Assembly: GCF_003205195.1 (NCBI RefSeq)
Contig: NZ_QJRY01000011.1
Span: forward strand, 1 to 64,000
Length of the DNA stretch: 64,000 nt
Source of the DNA: Peteryoungia wuzhouensis
Lineage (GTDB): Bacteria; Pseudomonadota; Alphaproteobacteria; Rhizobiales; Rhizobiaceae
Reading direction: 5' to 3'
In this document: in pieces, positions 19,191 through 27,114 of the stretch
How positions within the stretch are numbered: position 1 is the stretch's first letter
Layout: each line of letters opens with the position of its first letter
The notes under the pieces: generated by a model
The model's database searches: none
What the model was told of the DNA's origin: nothing
Seen by the model: only the letters and a program-made list of their open reading frames with translations
Program-made: the position numbers and the translations under genes

Positions 19191-19406
19191 ATGCCAATAT
19201 CTTTTAAGTACAAGGGCCGTTCCTTTTCCAATGCACGTTCGATGTCAGCGGCGGTGGAACGCGACCTCAAGGCTGACATGGAACGCAAACTACGTCAGGC
19301 GGCCTCAAGCGCCGGCGTCCAGATCTCGAAAAAATCCGACGGAAACTTCGCGATCAAAGGGTCGACCACTCAGATGGAGCGGTTCAACAACCGCTTCGGG
19401 AAGTGA
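19191..19406 (+). CDS. Small basic protein of unknown function, third of the run
   Basis: A 71-residue protein (MPISFKYKGRSFSN...), rich in Lys, Arg, Ser and Met, predicted mostly helical in the middle (SAAVERDLKADMERKLRQAA). GAGGAGAAC precedes the ATG by 3-4 bases, and the gene starts 10 bases after the preceding stop, so it is translated from the same transcript. No domain recognised; a nucleic-acid-binding role would suit its charge but is speculation. Confidence 0.65.
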   Translation: MPISFKYKGRSFSNARSMSAAVERDLKADMERKLRQAASSAGVQISKKSDGNFAIKGSTTQMERFNNRFGK

Positions 19407-19480
19407 CCCGTCCGAGCCAACAGTGAGCACTTTTGAAAAAGAGTGCTCACTCCCACTCTCCATTTTCCAAGGTGCTGAAA

Positions 19481-19705
19481 ATGACAAAACGTAACCAACA
19501 CGTCGTCCCCCATGCCGATGGCTGGGCGGTCAAGGGTGCAGGCTCCGAGCGAGCCACCAAGGTCGTCGAAACCCAGCGCGAAGCGATCGGCATTGCCCGT
19601 GGCATCGCGCAGAACCAGCAGTCGGAAATGCTGATCCATGGAGAAAACGGTCGCATCCGCGAGCGTAACTCCTATGGCAATGATCCATATCCGCCAAAGG
19701 GCTGA
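19481..19705 (+). CDS. DUF2188 domain-containing protein
   Basis: A 74-residue DUF2188 protein: NQHVVPHADGWAVKGAGSER, then TQREAIGIARGIAQNQQSE and the ending GRIRERNSYGNDPYPPKG are the characteristic blocks. The family is found throughout bacteria, often in mobile or defence-rich regions, without a known function. AAGGTG is 6 bases before the ATG. It is 74 bases after the previous small gene and 91 bases before ccdA. Confidence 0.85.
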   Translation: MTKRNQHVVPHADGWAVKGAGSERATKVVETQREAIGIARGIAQNQQSEMLIHGENGRIRERNSYGNDPYPPKG

Positions 19706-19796
19706 AACCTCTGCCGGGGGGCGGTTCGCCGCCCTCGGCACCCGCTTTATTGACGGCATATTTCACGCTATACTTCTGCATTCTCGGAGTTGCGCC

Positions 19797-20027
19797 ATGT
19801 CGATCGAAGCCCGCAAAGCCCATGACCTGACTGTCAGCGAAGCCCTCGTCACCGAGGCCGAAGCTCTCGGCCTCGATATCACGGGTGCCGCCGAACAGGG
19901 CATTGCCCGCGCCATCAAGGCCGAGAAAGAAAGGCGCTGGAAGATCGAGAATGCCGAGGCGATCAAGGCTGACAACGACTACGTCGCCAAACATGGCCTT
20001 CCACTTGCCAAATATCGGATGTTTTGA
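19797..20027 (+). CDS. ccdA: CcdA-family antitoxin
   Basis: A 76-residue antitoxin. The N-terminal half is the ribbon-helix-helix DNA-binding part (LTVSEALVTEAEALGLDIT) and the C-terminal half (WKIENAEAIKADNDYVAKHGLPLAKYRMF) ends in the CcdA pattern that wraps the toxin and neutralises it. It autoregulates the operon with CcdB. The stop is two bases from the ccdB ATG, and a TTG start for ccdB would overlap it. Confidence 0.9.
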   Translation: MSIEARKAHDLTVSEALVTEAEALGLDITGAAEQGIARAIKAEKERRWKIENAEAIKADNDYVAKHGLPLAKYRMF

Positions 20028-20029
20028 CG

Positions 20030-20329
20030 ATGGCGCGATTTCGGGTCCATCGCCTGAAATCGGAAGACCAACTGGTCGTGGATCTACAATCCGACTTCCT
20101 GCATGACCTGCCGACACGGGTGGTCGCCCCGCTGCAGCCGATCGAAACGGTCTCCTGGGTCATCGCGCGCCTGACACCTCGCTTCGAGGTTGGCGGAAAG
20201 ACCTATGTCATGGCAACCCAACGTCTCGCCGCTCTTCCTCTCTCGCACATCGGCCCCGCCATTGCCGACCTTTCCGCACGCGCCGAGGAGATCACCGCCG
20301 CCACCGACTTCCTCTTCCAGGGCTTTTAA
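20030..20329 (+). CDS. ccdB: CcdB-family toxin (DNA gyrase poison)
   Basis: A 99-residue toxin starting MARFRVHRLKSEDQLVVDLQ, with the CcdB hallmarks VVAPLQP, LTPRFEV and the C-terminal ending AATDFLFQGF (family usually ends in a similar W/G-F-type tail). CcdB traps DNA gyrase with cleaved DNA. Length is normal (about 100). ATG 20030 is preferred; TTG 20024 would add two residues. A chromosomal ccdAB pair here can stabilise the islet. Confidence 0.9.
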   Translation: MARFRVHRLKSEDQLVVDLQSDFLHDLPTRVVAPLQPIETVSWVIARLTPRFEVGGKTYVMATQRLAALPLSHIGPAIADLSARAEEITAATDFLFQGF

Positions 20330-20410
20330 CCGCTGCTTGCCCGCCCGCGCCCATCGCGCTAGCATTTGAATGCAATCATAAGCCGATGAACAGATGAAGG
20401 GGAGACGGGC

Positions 20411-20776
20411 ATGCACAAGTTCAAGATCCTGAAGACCGAAAAGGGCGAGTTCTGCGTCCAGTTCGTCTACAATGCCGAGGTGATGGTCTGGTCGGAGAAC
20501 TACGCCTCGAAGGCGAGCGCGAAGAACTGCGTCGAGTCTCTGAAGAAAAACGCGCCCGCCGCGCCCGTCGTCGACCTCACCAAGCAGGAAACCGGCAGCG
20601 GCTACCGCTTCGAGATCGACGAAGCCAAGAACGGCGAAACCTTCGTCCGCTTCCGCGCCGCCAATGGCGAGATCATGGTGCGCTCGGAAACCTACAAGTC
20701 GAAGTCCAGCGCCAAGAACTGCATCGAGTCGATCCAGAAACGGGTGGCAGAGGCATCGGTCGAAGAGGTGGAGTGA
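20411..20776 (+). CDS. Tandem DUF1508 (YegP-like) protein
   Basis: A 121-residue protein with two copies of the DUF1508 repeat: FKILKTEKGEFCVQFVYNAE to about residue 48, and FEIDEAKNGETFVRFRAANG to about residue 113, both continuing into ...SENY/SETYKSKSSAKNCIES. YegP-type proteins pack as a beta-rich duplicate; function is unknown. A purine-rich GGGGAGACGG precedes the ATG. Last gene of the islet before the repeat block. Confidence 0.88.
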   Translation: MHKFKILKTEKGEFCVQFVYNAEVMVWSENYASKASAKNCVESLKKNAPAAPVVDLTKQETGSGYRFEIDEAKNGETFVRFRAANGEIMVRSETYKSKSSAKNCIESIQKRVAEASVEEVE

Positions 20777-20815
20777 CACCTCGGCTTTATCCGTCAAACT
20801 GAGCGCTCAGCGGTT

Positions 20816-20900
20816 CCCCCCCTCTCCCCTTGTGGGAGAGGTTACAAAATCGAGGGCTTAGCCCGATCAGGGCTAAACTTCAGATTTTGTTGGTGAGGGG
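20816..20900. repeat. Nested palindromic intergenic repeat
   Basis: ACAAAATC (20844-20851) pairs with GATTTTGT (20883-20890), enclosing TTAGCCC (20858-20864) and GGGCTAA (20870-20876); flanking CTCTCCCC and GGTGAGGGG also pair loosely. This nested cruciform resembles rhizobial intergenic mosaic elements. It directly follows the YegP-like gene and could terminate its transcript. Confidence 0.6.
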
Positions 20901-20969
20901 ATCGATTTCTGGCCTTCAGCCGCCGCTCCGAAGTCTCCCCCACCAAGGGGGGCATGGAGCCCGAGATTG

Positions 20970-21016
20970 GCTTGTGTCTGGATCCTCGGGTCAAGCCCGA
21001 GGATCCAAACACAAGC
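20970..21016. repeat. Long imperfect palindrome, rhizobial CCTCGGG type
   Basis: Arms 20970-20990 and 20996-21016 pair over 21 positions with one mismatch around the loop TCAAG. The core TGGATCCTCGGG...CCCGAGGATCCA repeats the CCTCGGGT-AACCCGAGG theme found at 21589-21607 in this block. Confidence 0.65.
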
Positions 21017-21574
21017 TTTCTGAGGCCAGACGGTCACGCCAGACAGCGCCATCTCCAAAAAAGGGGGATGAATTCCGAACATTTCCCAACAAATTCAAAC
21101 CCCGACACATTTTTTCATCCCCCACCCTTTTTCCGCTCGTAGACTTGTCCCCGTCCCGCCCTCGGATACACCTGACGATGCGATGTCAGGCGAGGCGGGG
21201 CCGGCGCCGGGGTTAAGCACTGTCGCAGGTGCAAGACCCCGGCCCGCTGCAACGGTCTCCCTCCGGACGAAGGGCTTGACGAGGGTGATGGGGTCGGATG
21301 CGCTCCAGAGCCTGGATACCCTGATCGGAAGGACGTGCCTCAGAGGCACACAGACAAGGCGCCCGCGCTGTCGCGAACATCCAGACAGCGGGGCGGAGAA
21401 AACGGCGGGGATGACGGCCTAAGCCGCCAATGGCCAGACGATCATCCCCCGGGCGAGGGTCCCGGTCGGATTGGTGCACCATCCGGCGGGAACCTCCCGG
21501 GCCACCGGCCAGGCTCTGGCAGAACACTCTTCGGGGGAGACTGCCGCAGCCGGACCCGCGCCCGGTCATTCCTC

Positions 21575-21625
21575 GGTCCTCGGGTCATCCTCGGGTTAAA
21601 CCCGAGGACGAGGATGACGAGGACC
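21575..21625. repeat. Palindrome with CCTCGGGTT core
   Basis: CCTCGGGTT (21589-21597) and AACCCGAGG (21599-21607) form a near-perfect 9+1+9 palindrome; the outer flanks GTCCTCGGGTCATCC and GGATGACGAGGAC extend the pairing. It is a shorter member of the same repeat family as 20970-21016. Confidence 0.6.
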
Positions 21626-21668
21626 GTCGCCGCCTTGCCAGAGAGACGCATGCAGCGGGACAAAACGC

Positions 21669-21732
21669 CGAACGAGGCGCCGGAAGGAGCCACATACATT
21701 ACTTAGACAGGTTGCTTCTGGCGCCTCGTCCG
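21669..21732. repeat. Inverted repeat around an AT-richer loop
   Basis: Arms 21669-21686 and 21715-21732 match in 16 of 18 positions and enclose about 28 bases that are less GC-rich than the surroundings. Its role is unknown; it could be a boundary or a stem-loop in RNA. No transposase is near. Confidence 0.4.
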
Positions 21733-21808
21733 AGACAAGTTTAGCCCACCCGGAGGGAGTTGATCCCGACCGGCGGCGAAGCTTGGGTTTTTTGACAGTG
21801 ATACATCA

Positions 21809-21970
21809 CCCCTCATCCTGAGGTGCCCGACACATTGGGGCCTCGAAGGGCGAGGCCACCCCGCCACCCCTCATCCTGAGGTGCCGGGCAACGCCCGGCC
21901 TCGAAGGACGAGGCCACCAGTGCAGGATGCTTCGAGGCCCGCGCTTCACGCGGGCACCTCAGCATGAGGG
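21809..21970. repeat. 58-bp tandem repeat with an inverted third copy
   Basis: CCCCTCATCCTGAGGTGCC starts at 21809 and again at 21867, giving two 58-base units, each continuing into CTCGAAGG(G/A)CGAGGCCACC. At 21953-21970 a related copy appears in reverse (GGCACCTCAGCATGAGGG). This CTCATCCTGAGG/CGAAGG(A/G)CGAGG family is scattered in many Rhizobiales genomes. Confidence 0.65.
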
Positions 21971-22024
21971 AGCCGAAGCGCTTGCGAGACTCTATCTCCC
22001 TCCTTGCGGGGGAGATGGGCCTCC

Positions 22025-23647
22025 TCACAGCCCCTCGCCCGGCTTCCAGGCCTTGGGCGCCACGCCGGGCCGCACAACATAAAACCCGTCCGTCGACACC
22101 GTCTGCCATTCCCCGACCTCACCCTGCGGCCACAACACGCGGATCTCGGTCTGCGCCACCCCACCCAGGCCAAAGTGGTGCCAGCCGGTCTTGCCGCTGG
22201 CATGGCCTCCGCCGATGGTCACTTCGCGGCGCTGGATCACGGCACCGGTCTTCACCTCGATCCAGGCGCCGATGGCATCGCGGTTGGCTCCCTCCTGGTG
22301 CAGCGCCAGCTGCAGGAAATGCCCTGCCCCCTCGGTCACATTGCGCCAGATCTCGACCGGCGAGCCCTGGTTGACGACCAGGAGATCGACCAATCCATCG
22401 AGGTTGAAATCGGCCAGCGCCCCGCCCCGCCCGGTCGCCATCGAGGCGATACCGGCCTTGTCGCCCATCTCGATGAACTTGCCGTCCGCGCCCTGGATCA
22501 GCAGGTTGTTCGGGTCCCTTTCGGCAAAGTCCGGCATCTTGGCGACATTGCCCTTGGCGATGAAGAGATCGGCGCGGCCGTCATTGTTGACGTCCTCGAA
22601 ATCGGTATGCCAGGCGGTCGAGGGCCGGATTTCACCGCCGGTATAAGGCCGATGCGCGGTCGCACCCCTGGCGAAGGCCACGTCGCTGTAAGCCGGTTTC
22701 GGTTTACCGTCCTTCGGGATCTCGGAAAGCGTCTGCAGCTTGTTGTCGGCCATGCTGGTGAGGAAATATTCCGGATAGCCGTCGAAATCGAGGTCATGGG
22801 AGGCGATGCCCATGCCCCAGATGCGCAGGTATTTCCAGCCCTCGGCCTGGGTGTAGAGCGCCGGCGGCCCGCCCGGCGGCAGGTGCCACATCTGCTCCTG
22901 GCCGCCCTTGTAATATTCGCGGTCGTTGGAGACGCGCAGCGACGGCGTGCCGGAGCGGTCCCAGTCGGTGAAGAGCATGGAGAGCGGGCAGAAGGAGGGT
23001 GTGAGTGGCAGCGGCGGGGCAAAGCGCCGCTCGGTAGCCGAGGCCGGCCGCTGCAGCCAGTTGTCGGTGCAGGAGCCCCAGGGTTCGAAATCCTCGAAGC
23101 GGTCGATGTAATTGCCGATGGCGACCGTCGGCCAGGTGGCGCTCTTTTCCCAGGTGGCGGAGAAGGCGGTCGACCAGGCATCTCCGCCGTCGAAGCCGAA
23201 GGCCTCATTGGCGCGCTCGAAGCGGCATTCGCCGAGGCCCCGCATCACGACATTTTCGCCGGAGCGCAGGAGGACGACGTCCTGCAGACCGTCGCCGTCG
23301 ATATCGAGTGGATAGGCACCGATCACCTTGTCGAGTTCGAGGCCCGAGGGTTTTTCCTCGAATTTCAAGGTGCCGCCCGGCTCGCTGCGGTTGAGATAGA
23401 ATTTCGCCTTGTCCTCGCCGCCTGCGAGCACCAGATCGGGAAAGCCATCGGCATTGCAGTCGAAACTGCCCGCACCACCGCCGACCATGAACTCCCAGTC
23501 GCCGCGATAGGTGCTGGAAATGCCGCTGGTTGCGGTTTCATCCGCATAGTGCGGCACAAGGGGGCCGTCTGCCGACAGCGCAGGCGATGCCAGCAGCGAC
23601 AGGAGCAGCGCCGGCGCGAGGGCGCACGGAAGACCGGAGCGGCTCAT
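22025..23647 (-). CDS. Exported FG-GAP/VCBS protein with ASPIC/UnbV domain (CRTAC1-like)
   Basis: A 540-residue secreted protein. A Sec signal spans residues 1-26 (LPCALAPALLLSLLASPALSA). FG-GAP/VCBS-type beta-propeller repeats fill the middle with Ca-binding loops such as DCNADGFPDLVL, DIDGDGLQDVVLL, DLDFDGYPEYFL and DVNNDGRADLFIA. The C-terminal 90 residues are an ASPIC/UnbV domain (GANRDAIGAWIEV). The start ATG overlaps the stop of the haloperoxidase gene by four bases (ATGA at 23644-23647), so the two are translated together and act in the same outer compartment. Confidence 0.9.
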   Translation of the reverse strand: MSRSGLPCALAPALLLSLLASPALSADGPLVPHYADETATSGISSTYRGDWEFMVGGGAGSFDCNADGFPDLVLAGGEDKAKFYLNRSEPGGTLKFEEKPSGLELDKVIGAYPLDIDGDGLQDVVLLRSGENVVMRGLGECRFERANEAFGFDGGDAWSTAFSATWEKSATWPTVAIGNYIDRFEDFEPWGSCTDNWLQRPASATERRFAPPLPLTPSFCPLSMLFTDWDRSGTPSLRVSNDREYYKGGQEQMWHLPPGGPPALYTQAEGWKYLRIWGMGIASHDLDFDGYPEYFLTSMADNKLQTLSEIPKDGKPKPAYSDVAFARGATAHRPYTGGEIRPSTAWHTDFEDVNNDGRADLFIAKGNVAKMPDFAERDPNNLLIQGADGKFIEMGDKAGIASMATGRGGALADFNLDGLVDLLVVNQGSPVEIWRNVTEGAGHFLQLALHQEGANRDAIGAWIEVKTGAVIQRREVTIGGGHASGKTGWHHFGLGGVAQTEIRVLWPQGEVGEWQTVSTDGFYVVRPGVAPKAWKPGEGL

Positions 23648-24960
23648 CGGCGCGTCTTCAGGGCGACGGCATAGGCGCCGACACATCGCCCCTGGTCGAG
23701 GCCGCGTTCGATGGCGGCACGGAAATGGATGCCGCCGTAGAGGCGTGAAATGCCGGCCTCGTCTGCCGCATCCCAGAAGCTCCTGAAGGGGCGGTTCGGC
23801 AGCTTGTCCTTTTCATGGGTGCTGTCGGTGAAGGCGTAATTCTCGCCGAAAAAGGCCGTGAGAACCGTGGCGGCGGCGCCCGACTGGGTGGAATGGCCGC
23901 TCGGATATTCCGGGAAGGGCGGCGTGATCAGGAGCGGCTCCCACTTCGGATCGATCACCCGCTTGATATAGGTGACCGGACGGACGAGATCGAATTCGAA
24001 CTTCGAATGCCAGCAGCCGATGAAGGCGTCGGCGAGTGTCACGCCGAGACGGGCGAGCAGGTCGGCATGGTCGCTCGCACTCGCCTTGCGCTCGTCCAGC
24101 TGCTGCAAGGCGATGACCATCCAATGGCCGGGCGGGGTGGGCGACAGCATCGGGTCGTCGGACCAGAAGCGGGCGATGGCGCGCTGCTCCGGCGTCAGCC
24201 CCTTAACGGCCTCGTAGACTTCGAGGGCCTCCCGATAGAAGGACGATCCCTTCTCCTCGCTATAGGCCGGCGGTGGCGGGAGCGGGCAACCGTTTCCGGT
24301 CTTCATGGCGAAGGGACGGTTCTCACCCCATTTCGGCAGAAGCGGCATCTGTTGCTGATTGATGAGGTTGGTCGGCACCCAGTGTTCGGGACCTTCCGTG
24401 AGCTTATACTCCAGCGGAAAACCCATGTTTTCGATCTTCGCGCCGCCATCACCCTCGGACCAGGCGAGGATATGGGCGGTGACGCTTTCGCCATAGGCGG
24501 TGCTGCGCGCCACGAGTTCTGGCGCCAGACCTTCATCAAGGCTCGCCGCCATCTTCTCGCCGAACCGTTTCAGGGCCCGCTGACCGGTCGGGCCGGTATT
24601 GGCGAAGAGGGCGCGGGTGGCGGAACCCAGGGCGGCATTGACGACGATCGCCTCGTCATAGCTTTCGCCGGCGACACGGGAGGGAACGGGGCTAAGCCCG
24701 TTCAACTGGCCGGACAGGCTGACCATGGTCGAATCGCCGGAGGCAAGCGCTTCATAGCCGGCGACGCCGAGATAGGCGAAGGCGCGGCTGGCGACGGGCG
24801 GTGAATAGGTGGGCGTGTGGCGCACCAGTTCGAGCACCAGATGATACCAGTCGCGGATCACCTTGTCTGCGCCGATCGGGGTTGCCGAGGCCGGAGCGCT
24901 GATGAAAATGGATAGACTGAAAATTATGAGCGCGCAGAAGCGCGGCAATGCTGCTTTCAT
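23644..24960 (-). CDS. Secreted vanadium-dependent haloperoxidase (PAP2 superfamily)
   Basis: A 438-residue protein with a signal peptide (residues 1-26). The vanadate-binding triad of motifs is complete in order: K320-x6-R327-P328, P353-S-G-H356 and S405-R406-x5-H412. The last motif lacks the Asp of the SRx5Hx3D consensus (Ala-Ala instead), as in some bacterial members. These enzymes oxidise chloride, bromide or iodide with peroxide, or act as related phosphatases. GGAGGGGG precedes ATG 24960. It overlaps the CRTAC1-like gene downstream. Confidence 0.9.
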   Translation of the reverse strand: MKAALPRFCALIIFSLSIFISAPASATPIGADKVIRDWYHLVLELVRHTPTYSPPVASRAFAYLGVAGYEALASGDSTMVSLSGQLNGLSPVPSRVAGESYDEAIVVNAALGSATRALFANTGPTGQRALKRFGEKMAASLDEGLAPELVARSTAYGESVTAHILAWSEGDGGAKIENMGFPLEYKLTEGPEHWVPTNLINQQQMPLLPKWGENRPFAMKTGNGCPLPPPPAYSEEKGSSFYREALEVYEAVKGLTPEQRAIARFWSDDPMLSPTPPGHWMVIALQQLDERKASASDHADLLARLGVTLADAFIGCWHSKFEFDLVRPVTYIKRVIDPKWEPLLITPPFPEYPSGHSTQSGAAATVLTAFFGENYAFTDSTHEKDKLPNRPFRSFWDAADEAGISRLYGGIHFRAAIERGLDQGRCVGAYAVALKTRR

Positions 24961-25057
24961 TTTCCCCCTCCCCGAGGTCCCTGAAGCCGTCATTAAACGA
25001 TTGAATAGCGATTAAGCACGGGTTGTAGTCGCCTGCAAGGGGTGCGTCCGGGCGGGA

Positions 25058-25660
25058 TCAGATCCAGCCGATGGCCCGGCCTGCGAGGCCCGCGGCGAAG
25101 AGGACGAGGAAACTCGCGGCGATCCGGCTGACAAGCAGCGGGTTTGCGACGGCCACCCGACGGAGAACCGCAGCGCCGAAGGTGATCCAGGAGAGGGCAA
25201 CCAGCATCACCAGCGCGGAAAACAGGCCGAGATAAGGGAGCGGCGCTGCAAGGCCACCGGGTGCGCCGGTGGCAGCCGGCGGGATGAGGACAAGGCCGAT
25301 GATCAGGCCCTTGGGGTTGAGGACGGTCGTTGCAAAGACGCCGAGCGCATTGACGGCGCCGAGATCGGTTGCGGTCGGTGGGTTGCTCCAGAGCCGGATG
25401 GCCAGCAGAAGGACCCAGAGGGTGGACAAGAGCTTGATGACGAGGGCCGCGGTCGGCTGGCCAGCCAGCAAGGGGGCAGCCACAAAGACAAGGGTCGAGA
25501 TCGTCGCCAGATAACCGGCAAGCTCAGCGCCAACCAGCGGCAGGGAGGCTTTCAGGCCGCGCGTGGCACCGGCTACGGCCAGAAGGGTGTTGGTCGGGCC
25601 GGGGGTGAGCAGAAGGAGCAGGACGGCAAGGGCAAAGGCGGGCAGAGACAAAAGGGGCAT
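25058..25660 (-). CDS. LysE-family translocator
   Basis: A 200-residue inner-membrane protein with about six hydrophobic segments and the LysE/RhtB start LLLLLTPGPTNTLLAVAGATRGLKAS (the conserved PGPxN motif near residue 20). The later TTVLNPKGL is the second family signature. LysE/RhtB proteins export amino acids and similar compounds; the substrate is unknown. Monocistronic, 98 bases upstream of the haloperoxidase start. Confidence 0.88.
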   Translation of the reverse strand: MPLLSLPAFALAVLLLLLTPGPTNTLLAVAGATRGLKASLPLVGAELAGYLATISTLVFVAAPLLAGQPTAALVIKLLSTLWVLLLAIRLWSNPPTATDLGAVNALGVFATTVLNPKGLIIGLVLIPPAATGAPGGLAAPLPYLGLFSALVMLVALSWITFGAAVLRRVAVANPLLVSRIAASFLVLFAAGLAGRAIGWI

Positions 25661-25740
25661 TCTCCAGAAGCGCTGGATCTCCCTAGCAGCGAGCGGGCCA
25701 GGCCGACTTGATTTCGGTCAAGCGGTCACGCTGCCTCGCA

Positions 25741-26442
25741 TCAGCTGCCGATCGTTGCGACCCAGGCGTGGGCGAGCGCCAGACCTGCCTCGTCGGAAAG
25801 GGCTCCATGGCGCTCGGCCAGTCCGTCGTGGCGCAACGCCCAGCCCGGCTCCTTGCGCTCGACCGCATCCGGAAACTGCACGAGCCAATCGCGCACGACG
25901 GCTCGATTGGCCTCGAAATGAAACTGAAAACCATAGGATGCACGGCCGAGACGGAAGGCCTGATGCCGGGCGCTCTGGTTTTCGGCGAGATGCAGGGCAT
26001 CCGCCGGCAGCGTGAAAGTGTCGTCGTGCCACTGGAACGACAGGAATTCATCCGGAACGGCAGAGAGCACGGGATCGGTCTTGCCATGGCCCGTTTTTTC
26101 GATGCTGCACCAGCCGAATTCGGGGGCCGTGCCGATCAGATTGTCGGCGCCATAGGCACGGGCGAGCAACTGGCTGCCGAGACAGATGCCGAGCACGGAT
26201 TTTTCCGCGTCGCCGAAGCGGCGCATTCGATCGGCCAAATGCGGCAGGTAGGGATGCCTCTCATCGTCGCGGGCATTCTGCTCGCCGCCGAAGACCACCA
26301 AAGCATCGAAATCCTCGGGCTGTGGCAAGGGCTCGCCGTCATAGGCCTTGATGGTGGTGGTTTCGGCACCGGCCTCGGCCAGCGCAATGCCGACCTGGCC
26401 GGAATGGGTGATCCTGGAATTTTCGACGATGGCGACGCGCAT
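25741..26442 (-). CDS. Class I glutamine amidotransferase-like protein
   Basis: A 233-residue protein of the GATase1 class. The catalytic triad is visible: Cys87 in GICLGSQLLA, His175 and Glu177 in GFQFHFE. The small size and lack of a synthase partner nearby resemble YLR126C/PuuD-like or GMP-synthase-like stand-alone amidotransferases that hydrolyse gamma-glutamyl compounds. ATG 26442 is the start; a much longer upstream frame carries no domain. The DoxX gene lies 111 bases upstream on the same strand. Confidence 0.88.
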   Translation of the reverse strand: MRVAIVENSRITHSGQVGIALAEAGAETTTIKAYDGEPLPQPEDFDALVVFGGEQNARDDERHPYLPHLADRMRRFGDAEKSVLGICLGSQLLARAYGADNLIGTAPEFGWCSIEKTGHGKTDPVLSAVPDEFLSFQWHDDTFTLPADALHLAENQSARHQAFRLGRASYGFQFHFEANRAVVRDWLVQFPDAVERKEPGWALRHDGLAERHGALSDEAGLALAHAWVATIGS

Positions 26443-26552
26443 GGAGTTCCGGCGAGTGAATGGCAAGAACTGCAGAAGAAGCATGACCGATGCGTCTCTG
26501 CAAGGCCACCCGGCGGCATTTGCCGGGCGCCCTGCGTCATTTCGGCGAAAGA

Positions 26553-26993
26553 TCAGACTGTCCTGGGAAGACGCGCATCGACCGAATGGGCATTGCCACC
26601 ACGGATGACAAAATAGAGGGTCATCGCGCTCCACAGCAGGGATTTTTCGGCGCCGGAAAAGCCCTCCCCGATCTGGATCCAATGGAAATAGACGGTCACC
26701 AGCAACACGATCGTGACCGCAAAGGCGGCGGGGCGGGTGAGAAGGCCGAGCGCAAGCAGGATGCCGCCGAAGAATTCGGTGGCTGCAAGCAGCGGCGACC
26801 AGAAGACACCGGGATAGAAGCCGAGGCCCTCGACCATGTCGACAGCGCCGAAGGGATCGACGATCTTGCCCGCGCCGTGGATGACAAGGAAACCGCCGGC
26901 GACGACCCGCAGCAACGTTTCGGCGAGGTCATGGGTCGACCGGTAGAGCGGCGCGAGGGCGGGAAAAACGAGACGTTCGTTGCGGATGGACAT
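26553..26993 (-). CDS. DoxX-family membrane protein
   Basis: A 146-residue integral membrane protein with four hydrophobic segments, including LLRVVAGGFLVIHGAGKI and FFGGILLALGLLTRPAAF, the DoxX pattern. DoxX proteins take part in thiosulfate oxidation, quinone chemistry or membrane redox sensing; no partner is evident. It is divergent from the SelW-like gene. Confidence 0.85.
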   Translation of the reverse strand: MSIRNERLVFPALAPLYRSTHDLAETLLRVVAGGFLVIHGAGKIVDPFGAVDMVEGLGFYPGVFWSPLLAATEFFGGILLALGLLTRPAAFAVTIVLLVTVYFHWIQIGEGFSGAEKSLLWSAMTLYFVIRGGNAHSVDARLPRTV

Positions 26994-27114
26994 GGGGCGC
27001 TCCTATGCGGACAATGGATGTCGGCCAATTGCCGCGTCTGCCAGATCGTGGCAAGACGCGCGCGATCAAAACTTGACCAAGACAGTTGACTTAATTGTGA
27101 GGCACAGGACGCCA

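Larger units (their letters stand above)
20777..22024. other. Gene-free, repeat-rich intergenic block (1,248 bases)
   Basis: No reading frame here has family signals; those that open are short and their products are Arg/Pro/Gly-rich shadows of GC-rich DNA. The stretch holds the four palindromic or tandem repeat families listed separately, plus inverted repeats at 21171-21190, 21335-21349 and 21669-21686 with 21715-21732. The quieter part, 21017-21570, has no recognised element apart from those small inverted repeats. It lies between the YegP-like gene and the CRTAC1 gene, which ends at 22025. Confidence 0.8.

Noticed and set aside
17685..20776. Complete prophage or integrative element
   Set aside because: No integrase, portal, capsid or conjugation gene and no flanking direct repeats were seen; only a switch pair, small genes and a toxin-antitoxin pair are present.
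21183..21706. Several short plus-strand open frames in the repeat block
   Set aside because: No ribosome binding site, no conserved motif and product composition typical of shadow frames; palindromes run through them.
20777..22024. CRISPR array
   Set aside because: Repeats are palindromes of differing type and one 58-bp tandem duplication; there are no regularly spaced identical short repeats with unique spacers and no cas genes.
22004..23674. Long plus-strand open frame opposite the CRTAC1 gene
   Set aside because: It is a mirror of a GC-rich gene whose minus-strand product has a signal peptide, FG-GAP repeats and an ASPIC/UnbV domain; the plus-strand product has no recognisable domain.
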